Source: DASYSL01 sp036003365
Lineage (GTDB): Bacteria; Eisenbacteria; RBG-16-71-46; DASYSL01
Assembly (NCBI GenBank): GCA_036003365.1
Contig: DASYSL010000087.1
Coordinates: forward strand, 1 to 47,049
Length of the DNA stretch: 47,049 nucleotides
Reading direction: 5' to 3'
The position numbers and the translations under genes are program-made. The stretch's first letter is position 1. Each line of letters begins with the position of its first letter. Below are positions 14,439-22,865 of the stretch, one piece after another. Under the pieces are notes generated by a model. It saw nothing but the letters and a program-made list of their open reading frames with translations. It was not told the origin of the DNA and did not search any database.

Positions 14439-16855
14439 CCACCGAAGTGCTTCGCGATCCTGCCGAGCACTGGGGGACGAAAGCCGTGGCGGCGTTCGTC
14501 TTCCTGTTCACGCTCGGCGCCTACACGCTCGGCTGCACGACCAGCTGTCCGTTCTGGGACTCGGGCGAGTTCATCGCCACCTCCAAGGTGCTGGGCATTC
14601 CGCATCCCCCGGGCACGCCGCTCTACGTGCTCATCGGACGCCTGTTCGCCATGCTGCCGTTCGGCACCGTGGCCTACCGCGTGAACTGGCTCTCGAGCCT
14701 CGCCTCGGCGCTCGCGGTTCTGTTCACGTATCTCCTGACCGTGCGCTACATCCGGCTCTGTCAGGGCGGGCCGGGGCGCGTGCGCACCATGACCGACGAG
14801 GTCATCGCCTGGACGGGCGGCGCCGCCGCGGCGTTCTTCATGGCCTTCAGCAACACCTTCTGGGACAGCGCCATCGAGGCCGAGGTCTATTCGCTCTCGT
14901 CGTGGATGCAGGTGTTCATCCTGTGGCTGGGTCTCAAATGGTGGGAGGGACTGGAGCGCAAGGAGGGTGACAACCGGCTGCTCGTCGCCTGGTATCTCAC
15001 CTTCCTGTGCATCGGCATCCACCTCGGCACCTTCCTCGTCATGCCGGGGCTCATGGTGCTGGTCCTGTTCGTGAACTGGCGCTCGCTCTTCAACTGGAAG
15101 AACCTGACGTGGGCCGCCGGGCTCGCGGTCGTCGGTGTTTCCGTTCACCTCTACTTGTACTACCGCGCCCACGCCAATCCGCCGGTGAACGAGGGCGACC
15201 CCGAAACCTGGCAGGCGCTCAAGGCGCTCATCCTGCGCGAGCAGTACGGCTCACGGCCCATCCTGCCGCGCGTGGCGCCGTGGAGCTACCAGTTCGGGAT
15301 GTTCTTCCGCTACTTCGTCGACCAGTACGTGATCAACGGCAAGCTCGGCGTCCTCGGCGGCACGATCCCCATCGCCATCGGGCTCTTCGGCGCCGCCATG
15401 CAAGGCGTGCGCGAGAAGAAGTCGTTCGCCGTGCAGGCCGTCACCTTCGGCATCACCTCGCTCGGCCTCCTCGTCTACCTGAACTTCACCGACCACGAGG
15501 TGCGCGAGCGCGATTACTTCTACACCTCGGCCTTCCAGTTCTTTGCCATCTGGATCGGCATGGGTCTCGCGTTCCTCATCGAGTGGGCGCACGAGCGCTG
15601 GCCGGTGTTCGCGCGGAAGGAGGTCATGGCCACCGCCTGCGTCGCGGCCGTGGCGCTCTCGCTGGCTCCGCTCGGGCACTACTGGTTCACGCACGACCGG
15701 CGCGGCTTCTACGTGGCGCGCGACTACGCCTACAACATGCTCACGCCGCTCGAGAAGAACGCCTTCGTGTTCACCAACGGCGACAACGACACCTTTCCGC
15801 TCTGGTACATCCAGCAGGCCGAGGGCGTGCGCACCGACGTGCGGGTGATCAACCTGTCGCTGCTCAATACCGATTGGTACATCCGCGAGCTGCGCGACGA
15901 GGAACCCAAGATTCCGACCTCGATCACCAACGAGCAGCTGGCGTCGGTGCGCGACAACGGCTACCTGCTCGACGCCGTGACCGGCCAGCCCGAGATGGTG
16001 AACCACTGGATGGTGCTCGACATCCTGAAGGCCAACCAGAACAAGAAGCCGGCGTACATCGCGGTCACCGTGCCCGACCATCACGGGCTCGACAGCGTCA
16101 TGGTGGCCGAGGGGCTGGTGCTGCGCGTCTATCCCGACACCATCAAGCAGGGGAACGACGGCGGTTATCTCAGGGGTGCGACTCCCGCCAACGAGCACCT
16201 GCTGCCCGCCGGCATCCGGCCCGGGCCGTTCGGCTGGACGGGGCGCAACTGGATGGACTCGGAAAAAATCCGAAAGAATCTCTACGACGTCTTCCTGTAC
16301 CGCAACCTGTTCGCCAAGGACGGCAGCTACATCACGCACCCGTACAAGGACGACAACGCGCGGCGCCTGGCGCAGAACTACGCCGCCGCGCACCAGCAGC
16401 TGGCCTACGAGTACCGCCGCCAGCGCAAGTACGACAACGCCATCGCCGAGCTCGACTACGTGAACCGCATGTATCCCGACTTCTCGCCGGTGGAGGGCGT
16501 GAAGGGTCTCTTCATCATGGACTCCGGCGACACGGCCAAGGCGCTCGCCTATTTCGAGGAGCGCGCGCGCACTCATCCCTCGTCGGATCTCTACTATTAC
16601 TGGGGCGTGGCCCTGGGCTTCCTCGGCCACACCGAGGACGCGGTGCAGAAGCTGCTCAAGGCCGGCGACATGGATCCCCAGGAAACGCAGGCGTACAAGG
16701 CGGCGTACGCGCTGCTCATGCAGGCGGGCAAGCGCGACGAAGCCAACAACGTCCTGCAGACATTGATCAACAAGCATCCCGAGGATCCGGAGGTTCAGGC
16801 CTACATGCAGGCGACCGACTCCACGCACCACAACTGGAGCGGCGGCGGCCCCTAG
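14435..16855 (+). CDS. DUF2723 membrane protein with C-terminal TPRs (TMEM260/protein O-mannosyltransferase-like), copy 1
   Basis: The 806-aa product has ~10-12 hydrophobic segments in residues 15-430, a soluble domain and a TPR-rich C-terminus (~620-795). The first periplasmic loop carries CTTSCPFWDSGEF (C34, C38, D42, E45) and IPHPPGTPLYVLIGRLF, the defining DUF2723 signature. Its acidic residues sit where GT-C enzymes have their catalytic Asp. The human DUF2723 protein TMEM260 is a protein O-mannosyltransferase with the same TM-then-TPR order, so transfer of a sugar from a polyprenyl-phosphate donor is the likely role. The TTG start overlaps the GT4 stop by 4 nt. The next gene is a close paralogue, and a Dol-P-Man-synthase homologue lies at 34572. 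Confidence 0.9.
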   Translation: MTTEVLRDPAEHWGTKAVAAFVFLFTLGAYTLGCTTSCPFWDSGEFIATSKVLGIPHPPGTPLYVLIGRLFAMLPFGTVAYRVNWLSSLASALAVLFTYLLTVRYIRLCQGGPGRVRTMTDEVIAWTGGAAAAFFMAFSNTFWDSAIEAEVYSLSSWMQVFILWLGLKWWEGLERKEGDNRLLVAWYLTFLCIGIHLGTFLVMPGLMVLVLFVNWRSLFNWKNLTWAAGLAVVGVSVHLYLYYRAHANPPVNEGDPETWQALKALILREQYGSRPILPRVAPWSYQFGMFFRYFVDQYVINGKLGVLGGTIPIAIGLFGAAMQGVREKKSFAVQAVTFGITSLGLLVYLNFTDHEVRERDYFYTSAFQFFAIWIGMGLAFLIEWAHERWPVFARKEVMATACVAAVALSLAPLGHYWFTHDRRGFYVARDYAYNMLTPLEKNAFVFTNGDNDTFPLWYIQQAEGVRTDVRVINLSLLNTDWYIRELRDEEPKIPTSITNEQLASVRDNGYLLDAVTGQPEMVNHWMVLDILKANQNKKPAYIAVTVPDHHGLDSVMVAEGLVLRVYPDTIKQGNDGGYLRGATPANEHLLPAGIRPGPFGWTGRNWMDSEKIRKNLYDVFLYRNLFAKDGSYITHPYKDDNARRLAQNYAAAHQQLAYEYRRQRKYDNAIAELDYVNRMYPDFSPVEGVKGLFIMDSGDTAKALAYFEERARTHPSSDLYYYWGVALGFLGHTEDAVQKLLKAGDMDPQETQAYKAAYALLMQAGKRDEANNVLQTLINKHPEDPEVQAYMQATDSTHHNWSGGGP

Positions 16856-16859
16856 AGTC

Positions 16860-19157
16860 TTGAGCGTCCCGGCTTTGCCCACGCCCGCCCCGCGCTCGGC
16901 GACTGCCGCCATCGGGGCGGGCGTGTTTCTGTGCGCGCTCGCCGTCTACACCCTCACCTGCACCCCGAGCTGCCCGTGGTGGGACTCGGGTGAGTTCATC
17001 GCCGCTTCCAAGGTGCTGGGCATTCCGCACCCGCCGGGCACGCCGCTCTACGTGCTGGTCGGCCGCCTGTTCGCGCTCCTGCCGTTCGGCACCGTAGCGT
17101 GGCGCGTGAACTGGCTCTCGGCGCTCGCCTCGGCGGGCGCGGTGCTGTTCACGTTTCTTCTGGCGGTTCGCCTGATTCGCCTGTGCCAGGGACGTGCGCG
17201 CACGCGGGCCGACGAGGTCGCAGCCTGGATGGGCGGCGTGGCCGCCGCCTGCTTCACCGCGTTCAGCCACACCTTCTGGACGAACGCCATCGAGGCCGAG
17301 GTCTACGCGCTCTCGTCCCTGGTCCAGGTCGTGATCCTGTACCTGGGGATTCGCTGGTGGGAGGGGCTCGGGCGCGGCGAAGGCGACAACCGGCTCCTCG
17401 CCGCCTGGTACCTGTGCTTCCTGTGCGTCGGCGTGCACCTGGGCACGTTCCTCGTGTTGCCGTCGATCGTGCTGCTCGTCGTGCTCGTGAGCCCGCGCTC
17501 CCTGTTCGCGCCGCGCAATCTGGCGTGGGCGGCCGGGCTCGCGCTCGCCGGGCTCAGCGTGCACGCCTACTTGATGCTGCGCGCGCACGCCAATCCGCCG
17601 GTGAACGAAGGCGATCCGGAGAGCTGGAAGGCGCTCGTCGACCTCGTGCTGCGCCGCCAGTACGGGCCGCGGCCGATCGAGCCGCGCCTGGCGCCCTGGA
17701 GCTACCAGATCGCCATGTACGGGCGCTTCCTCTTCGAGCAGTTCACGCTGAGCGCCAAGCTGGGCGCGCTGGGCAGTGCCATTCCGCTCGCCCTCGGGGC
17801 CGCCGGCGCGGTGGCCCACGCGCGCCGCGAGGCGCGCTCCTTCGCCATGCTGGCGCTCGCCTTCCTGCTGACCTCGCTGGCCCTCGTCGTCTATCTCAAT
17901 CTCACGACGCACGAGGAGCCGGAGCGCGATTACTTCTTCGTCACCTCGTTCCAGATCGTGGCACTCTGGATCGGCATGGCGCTCGCGCTCGGGCTCGGCG
18001 CCCTGGCGCGACGCCGCCCGGCGGCCCTCGTGCCGGCGAGTGCTGCCGTGCTCGCCTTCTCGCTCCTGCCGCTCGCTCATCACTTCTTCACCCACGACCG
18101 GCGCGGCTTCTACGTGGCGCGCGACTACGCCTGGAACACGCTCACGCCGCTCGCGCCTGGAGCGCTTCTCTTCACGCATGGCGACAACGACACGTTTCCG
18201 CTCTGGTACTTGCAGCAAGTCGAGGGTGTGCGCACCGACGTGCGCGTGATCAATCTCTATCTCGCCAACGCCGACTGGTACATCCGCGAGCTGCGCGACG
18301 AAGAGCCGCGCGTGCCGACGTCGATCACCGACCCCGAGATCGCGGTCGTGCCCACGGGCTTCCTCCACGATGCGGCGAGCGGGGCGTCCGTCCCGGTGAA
18401 CCGCTGGCTCGTGTACGACATTCTGCGCAAGGCCTCGGGCCGCCCGGTCTATTTCACCGTGACCTCGCCCGATCACTTCGGTCTCGACAGCCTGCTCGCC
18501 CTCGAAGGCCTGGTGTGGCGCATCGCCCCGGGTCAGGCCGGCCGCGACTCGAGCCTGGGTTGGAACGGCACCAGCTGGATCGATGCCGCGCGCACGCGCG
18601 ACAACCTCGACCGCGTGTTCCTCTATCGCGGTCTCTTCGACGCGGATGGCCGCCTGCTCGCCCGCCCCTACAAGGACCCGCACTCGCTGGCCATGACCCA
18701 GAACTACGCCGCCGCCCGCATGGAGCTGGCCTGGGATGACCGGCGCCGCGGCGACCTCGCCCAGGGCATCGACGATCTCCAGCGCGTGGACCGCATGTAT
18801 CCGGACTTCCCGCCCGCCCAAGGGCTGCTCGGCCTTTTCTATCTCGAAGCCGGCGATACGACCGCCAGCCGGGCCTATTTCCGCGAGCGCGAGCGGGGGC
18901 CGGTCACGGCCGATCTCTTCTACTATGATGGGTACTGCCTGGGGCGCATGGGGCGGATCGACGAGGCCGTAGGGAAGCTGGCCATCGCCGCGCGCATGGA
19001 CCCCGGCGACGTGCAGGCCTTGGAGACGGCGCGCGACCTGCTTCGCGGAGCGGGGCGGGCGGCCGAGGCCGAGGCGATCGAGAGGAGGATCGAGGAGAGG
19101 CGATCGACCGGCCCCGGTGGCTCGCCCAACGCCGATTCGGGCGGGGGAGGTTCGTAG
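16860..19157 (+). CDS. DUF2723 membrane protein with C-terminal TPRs, copy 2 (tandem paralogue)
   Basis: The 765-aa product is alignable with copy 1 along its length: CTPSCPWWDSGEF places C34, C38, D42 and E45 at identical positions, and blocks such as IPHPPGTPLYVL, HANPPVNEGDPE, THDRRGFYVARDYA, GDNDTFPLWY and RTDVRVIN are shared. The soluble domain is shorter; a ~25-residue stretch near residue 540 of copy 1 is missing, and the TPR region ends in a Gly/Ser-rich tail. It probably uses the same type of lipid-linked donor with a different acceptor or sugar. The start is a TTG 4 nt after the copy-1 stop. The pair arose by tandem duplication followed by divergence. Confidence 0.9.
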   Translation: MSVPALPTPAPRSATAAIGAGVFLCALAVYTLTCTPSCPWWDSGEFIAASKVLGIPHPPGTPLYVLVGRLFALLPFGTVAWRVNWLSALASAGAVLFTFLLAVRLIRLCQGRARTRADEVAAWMGGVAAACFTAFSHTFWTNAIEAEVYALSSLVQVVILYLGIRWWEGLGRGEGDNRLLAAWYLCFLCVGVHLGTFLVLPSIVLLVVLVSPRSLFAPRNLAWAAGLALAGLSVHAYLMLRAHANPPVNEGDPESWKALVDLVLRRQYGPRPIEPRLAPWSYQIAMYGRFLFEQFTLSAKLGALGSAIPLALGAAGAVAHARREARSFAMLALAFLLTSLALVVYLNLTTHEEPERDYFFVTSFQIVALWIGMALALGLGALARRRPAALVPASAAVLAFSLLPLAHHFFTHDRRGFYVARDYAWNTLTPLAPGALLFTHGDNDTFPLWYLQQVEGVRTDVRVINLYLANADWYIRELRDEEPRVPTSITDPEIAVVPTGFLHDAASGASVPVNRWLVYDILRKASGRPVYFTVTSPDHFGLDSLLALEGLVWRIAPGQAGRDSSLGWNGTSWIDAARTRDNLDRVFLYRGLFDADGRLLARPYKDPHSLAMTQNYAAARMELAWDDRRRGDLAQGIDDLQRVDRMYPDFPPAQGLLGLFYLEAGDTTASRAYFRERERGPVTADLFYYDGYCLGRMGRIDEAVGKLAIAARMDPGDVQALETARDLLRGAGRAAEAEAIERRIEERRSTGPGGSPNADSGGGGS

Positions 19158-19159
19158 CC

Positions 19160-20119
19160 GTGGATGTCCTGGTGACGGGAGCCGCCGGCTTTCTGGGATC
19201 GCGCCTGGTCGAGCGCCTGCTGGCGCAGGGCCATCGCGTGACCGGTGTGGATTGCTTCACCGATTACTACGACCCGGAGATCAAGCGAGCCAACCTGAGC
19301 GCGGCCGTGAGCCAGCCCGCCTTCCGGCTCCTGGAGTGGGACCTGGCCGAGCACGACCTGGCCGGTCTGCCCGAGCCCGAGGTGGTCTATCATCTCGCCG
19401 CGCAGGCCGGCGTGCGCGCTTCGTGGGGCAAGGATTTCGGCGTCTATCTGCGCCAGAACCTCCTGGCCACGCAGCGCCTGCTCGAGCGCTACCAGGCGCG
19501 GCCGCTCCGGCGCTTCGTGTACGCTTCGTCGTCTTCGGTGTACGGCGACGCCGAGCGCTATCCGACGAGCGAGGACGACCGTCCACGGCCGTTCTCGCCC
19601 TACGGCGTGACCAAGCTGGCAGCCGAGCACCTGTGCCTTCTGTATCAGCGCAATCACGGGCTGCCCGCGGTGGCGCTGCGCTTCTTCACGGTGTACGGGC
19701 CGCGGCAACGGCCCGACATGGGGTTCCATCGCTTCTTCGAAGCGGTGCGCGCGGGGCGCCCGCTCGAGATCTACGGAGACGGGACGCAATCGCGTGACTT
19801 CACGTTCGTGGAGGACATCCTGGACGCGGTCGAGGCGGCGGGCGATCGCGGCACTCCGGGCGGCGTGTACAACGTGGGCTCGGACCGTCCGGTGACCGTG
19901 CTCGAGGTGCTCGACAAGATCCGCGCCGTGACCGGCGAGCCTGTCGACGTCGTCTTCGGCGCCAAGATGGCGGGCGACGCGCCGCACACGGCTTCCGACA
20001 TCACGCGCGCGCGCCGCGATCTGGGTTACGAGCCGCGCGTCACCCTCGACGAGGGTCTGGCGGCGCAGTGGCAATGGCAGCGGACGCAAGCCAGAGCCCC
20101 CAAGGAGGCGAGAGCATGA
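19160..20119 (+). CDS. NAD-dependent nucleotide-sugar epimerase/dehydratase (UDP-glucuronate or UDP-glucose 4-epimerase-like)
   Basis: The 319-aa extended short-chain dehydrogenase has the NAD-binding GAAGFLG (residues 7-13), GVDCFTDYYD, LAAQAGVRASW, YASSSSVYG with the catalytic Ser, and SPYGVTK with the Tyr/Lys pair. The GVDxFTDYYDxxIKxxN and AQAGVRxS blocks are typical of UDP-glucuronate 4-epimerases (GalE/CapI group), and FFTVYGPRQRPDM agrees. It would supply a UDP-sugar to the glycosyltransferases of the run. The GTG start is 2 nt after the previous stop; the stop overlaps the next ATG. The exact nucleotide sugar is not certain. Confidence 0.92.
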   Translation: MDVLVTGAAGFLGSRLVERLLAQGHRVTGVDCFTDYYDPEIKRANLSAAVSQPAFRLLEWDLAEHDLAGLPEPEVVYHLAAQAGVRASWGKDFGVYLRQNLLATQRLLERYQARPLRRFVYASSSSVYGDAERYPTSEDDRPRPFSPYGVTKLAAEHLCLLYQRNHGLPAVALRFFTVYGPRQRPDMGFHRFFEAVRAGRPLEIYGDGTQSRDFTFVEDILDAVEAAGDRGTPGGVYNVGSDRPVTVLEVLDKIRAVTGEPVDVVFGAKMAGDAPHTASDITRARRDLGYEPRVTLDEGLAAQWQWQRTQARAPKEARA

Positions 20120-21126
20120 GAGAAGCGCGGCCGCAGCTGTCCTTCGTGGTGCCCGTCTACGACGAGGCCGAGAGCCTGCCCACCCTGCACGCCGAGATCG
20201 TGCGCGCCGCCGAGGCGCAGGGCATGAGCTTCGAGGTCCTCTACGTCGACGACGGCTCGCGCGACGGCTCCGATCGCGTTCTCGCCCAGCTCGCCGACCA
20301 GGATCCGCGCATCAGCGTGGCCAGCTTCCGCAAGAACTTCGGCAAGTCGGCCGCGCTGGCGCTGGCCTTCAGCCGCGCGCGCGGCGATTACGTCATGACC
20401 TTGGACGCCGACCTGCAGGACGACCCGGCCGAGCTGGCGAACCTGCTGCGCGTCATGGAAGAGGGCGCCTACGACGTGGTCAGCGGCTGGAAGGTGCAGC
20501 GCCGCGATCCCTGGACCAAGACGGCGCCGAGCAAGCTCTTCAACGCGGTCACGGCGCGCGTCACCGGCACCCGCCTCCACGACATGAACTGCGGCCTCAA
20601 GCTCTACCGCCGCGAAGTCGTCGAGGCGATCGAGGTCTACGGCGAGCTGCACCGCTTTCTGCCCGCGCTCGCCAACTGGAAGGGCTTCAAGGTGGGCGAG
20701 TGCGCCGTGCACCACCGCGCGCGCCAGCACGGCCGGAGCAAGTTCGGCGCCTCGCGCTTCGTCAACGGCTTCCTCGACCTCATGGCGGTGTCGTTCGTGC
20801 AGACGAGCGCGCTCAAGCCGCTGCACGTGTTCGGTCGCGTCGGCCTGGGGTTCTTGGCCACCGGCTTCCTCATCGAAGCCTGGTTCCTCTTGCAGTGGGC
20901 GCTCGGCGAGCCCCTGCGCGTGCGGCCGCTCCTCGTCCTGGGCGGCGTGCTCGCCATCCTCGGCATCCAGCTTCTGTCCATGGGCCTGCTCGGCGAGATG
21001 ATCGCGAGTCAGCGACCCAAGACGGATTTTCCGGTGCGCGCCTGGCGCAACTGGGAGGAGCCGCGCGTGGTGGGCGCGCGCGAGACCGAGACGGGAACGA
21101 GGCTGGCCGCGGGCGGAGGCGACTGA
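20116..21126 (+). CDS. GT2 polyprenyl-phosphate glycosyltransferase with two C-terminal TM helices (GtrB/ArnC-like)
   Basis: The 336-aa product has a GT-A domain with VVPVYDEAESL, YVDDGSRDGS, TLDADLQDDP (the DxD metal site) and DMNCGLKLYRR, then two membrane helices (~245-270 and ~280-300). This matches GtrB, ArnC and DPMS-type enzymes that move a sugar from a nucleotide donor to undecaprenyl phosphate for use by periplasmic GT-C enzymes. AAGGAGG 8 nt before the ATG is one of the strongest ribosome binding sites in the run, and ATGA overlaps the epimerase stop. It could provide the donor for one of the DUF2723, ArnT-like or YfhO-like proteins nearby. Confidence 0.92.
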   Translation: MREARPQLSFVVPVYDEAESLPTLHAEIVRAAEAQGMSFEVLYVDDGSRDGSDRVLAQLADQDPRISVASFRKNFGKSAALALAFSRARGDYVMTLDADLQDDPAELANLLRVMEEGAYDVVSGWKVQRRDPWTKTAPSKLFNAVTARVTGTRLHDMNCGLKLYRREVVEAIEVYGELHRFLPALANWKGFKVGECAVHHRARQHGRSKFGASRFVNGFLDLMAVSFVQTSALKPLHVFGRVGLGFLATGFLIEAWFLLQWALGEPLRVRPLLVLGGVLAILGIQLLSMGLLGEMIASQRPKTDFPVRAWRNWEEPRVVGARETETGTRLAAGGGD

Positions 21127-21849
21127 GTGCGCGCGTACGTCCTCGCGGGCGGCCTGGGAACGCGCCTGCGCGATCGCATCGGCGCTCTGCCCAAGATCCT
21201 GGCTCCCTTCGGCGAGCGTCCTTTCCTCGACGTGCAGCTCAAGTGGCTGGCCGAGTGCGGCGTGAACGAGGTCACGCTGGCCCTGGGCGTGCGCTCCGAG
21301 CCGGTGGTCGAGCGCGTGCGCGTGCGCGGCGCCGAGCAATTGCCCATCGTGCGCTGGACCGTGGATCCCATTCCGCTCGGCACGGGCGGCGCCCTCGCGC
21401 ACTCGGCGCGTGACGAGAAGCGCACCTTCCTGGTGGTGAACGGCGACACCCTGGCCGAGGTCGACCTGGTCGCCCTGCTCGAGCAGCATCAGCGCCACGG
21501 CGCCATCGCCACGCTCGCCGCCTATCGCGTGCCCAACGCCGAAGCACGGGGCACGATCGAGATGGAGAGCGACGGGCGCGTCACCGCTTTTCGCGAGAAG
21601 GAGAAGGCGGGCGAGGCGTGGGTCAGTGGCGGGATCTATTTCTGCGAGCCCGCGCTGCTCGAGCTCGTGCCCAAGGGCAAGCCCTCGGGGCTCGAGACCG
21701 ACGTCTTCCCGCGCGCCGTGGCCGAGGGGCTGCCGCTCTACGCGATGCGCGCCAAGGGCTTGCTCTTCGACATCGGCACGCCGGACGGGCTCGACCAGGC
21801 GGAGCGCGAGTGGCCGGCCGTCCTGGCCAAGAAAGCGAAGGGTGCGTGA
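21127..21849 (+). CDS. Sugar-1-phosphate nucleotidyltransferase (HddC-like heptose-1-phosphate guanylyltransferase)
   Basis: The 240-aa product has the nucleotidyltransferase signature VLAGGLGTRLR (residues 5-15), PK at 22-23, PFLDVQLKWL, PLGTGGAL and VVNGDTL. The compact length and the PFLDVQL and IPLGTGGA blocks resemble HddC, which makes GDP-D-glycero-alpha-D-manno-heptose. The adjacent kinase gene has HddA features, supporting this over a glucose-1-phosphate enzyme. GTG 21127 directly follows the previous TGA, and the stop overlaps the kinase start (GTGA). GmhA and GmhB, needed for the full pathway, are not in the window. Confidence 0.88.
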   Translation: MRAYVLAGGLGTRLRDRIGALPKILAPFGERPFLDVQLKWLAECGVNEVTLALGVRSEPVVERVRVRGAEQLPIVRWTVDPIPLGTGGALAHSARDEKRTFLVVNGDTLAEVDLVALLEQHQRHGAIATLAAYRVPNAEARGTIEMESDGRVTAFREKEKAGEAWVSGGIYFCEPALLELVPKGKPSGLETDVFPRAVAEGLPLYAMRAKGLLFDIGTPDGLDQAEREWPAVLAKKAKGA

Positions 21850-22865
21850 AGCAATTCATCCGCGCGCGGGCCCCGCTCCGGCTCTCGTTCTCCGGCGGAG
21901 GGACCGACGTCTCGCCCTATCCGGAAGAGCGCGGCGGCGTCGTCCTGTCGACGACCATCGACAAGTTCTGCTACGCCACCGTGCGCCCGCGCCGCGACTC
22001 GCGTCTCACCCTGCACTCGCTCGACCTGCACCTGCGGGCCAAGTACGGCCATCTGCGTGCCGTGCGCCTGGACGGCAACCTCGACCTGGTGAAGGCGGCG
22101 GTGAAAGCGCTCAAGCCGCGCTCCGGCGCCGACGTCACCGTGCAGTCCGACGCGCCGCCGGGCTCGGGCCTCGGCGCTTCGTCGACCATGGTGGTGACGC
22201 TCCTCGCCGCGCTCCGCGAGTGGCTGCACGAGCCGCTCACCGACTACGAGCTGGCCGAGGCGGCGTACGCGCTCGAGCGCCACGACCTCGGCATCGCCGG
22301 CGGTCGGCAAGACCAGTACGCGGCCACCTTCGGCGGATTCAACTTCATCGAGTTCCACGGCGACGCCACCGTGGTCAATCCGCTGCGCGTGCGCGAGGAC
22401 GTGCGGCTCGAGCTCGAGTACCGTCTGCTCCTCTGCTACGTGGGGCGCACGCGCTTCTCGGGCCACATCATCGAGCGCCAGACCGCCGCCTATCAGAGCG
22501 GACGCGAGGCGACGGTGAACGCGCTCGACGGCCTCAAGGCGATCACTTACGACATGAAGAACGCGCTCCTGCGCGGCAAGATCGACGACATGGGAGCGCT
22601 CCTCGACACCGCCTGGCAGCACAAGCGCGATCTCGAGGAGCACATCTCGACCGCCGAGGTCGACGATCTCTACGCGCGCGCGCGCAAGGCCGGCGCTCTG
22701 GGCGGCAAGATGCCGGGCGCGGGCGGCGGCGGCTACTTTTTCTTCCTGTGCGCGCCCGACAAGAAGCCGCAGGTGGCCGAGGTCGTGCGCGCGTGGGGGG
22801 CGCAGCTCGTGCCGGTGTCGTTCTGTCCCACGGGAGTGACCGCCTGGCAGACGACCGGACGATAG
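21846..22865 (+). CDS. GHMP-family sugar kinase (HddA-like D-glycero-D-manno-heptose 7-phosphate kinase)
   Basis: The 339-aa product has the three GHMP motifs: APLRLSFSGGGTDVSPY at the N-terminus, the ATP-binding loop PPGSGLGASSTMVVTLL (~residues 99-115) and the C-terminal KMPGAGGGGYFFFL. The GGGTDVSPY version of motif 1 is typical of heptose kinases (HddA) and related fucose/heptose kinases. It would phosphorylate heptose 7-phosphate at C1 before guanylylation by the neighbouring gene product. The GTG start overlaps the transferase stop. Its 3' end runs into the following glycosyltransferase gene, whose start is unclear. Confidence 0.91.
   Translation: MKQFIRARAPLRLSFSGGGTDVSPYPEERGGVVLSTTIDKFCYATVRPRRDSRLTLHSLDLHLRAKYGHLRAVRLDGNLDLVKAAVKALKPRSGADVTVQSDAPPGSGLGASSTMVVTLLAALREWLHEPLTDYELAEAAYALERHDLGIAGGRQDQYAATFGGFNFIEFHGDATVVNPLRVREDVRLELEYRLLLCYVGRTRFSGHIIERQTAAYQSGREATVNALDGLKAITYDMKNALLRGKIDDMGALLDTAWQHKRDLEEHISTAEVDDLYARARKAGALGGKMPGAGGGGYFFFLCAPDKKPQVAEVVRAWGAQLVPVSFCPTGVTAWQTTGR

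Noticed and set aside
15251..16912. 553-codon minus-strand open frame opposite the first DUF2723 gene
   Set aside because: Same reason: the + strand protein is homologous to a known family, and the antisense translation is Val/His/Arg-rich with no motif.
16767..18821. 684-codon open frame on the minus strand opposite the second DUF2723 gene
   Set aside because: It is a product of high GC and codon bias; the + frame has clear DUF2723 motifs, while the minus translation is low-complexity and rich in Arg, His and Glu without recognisable domains.
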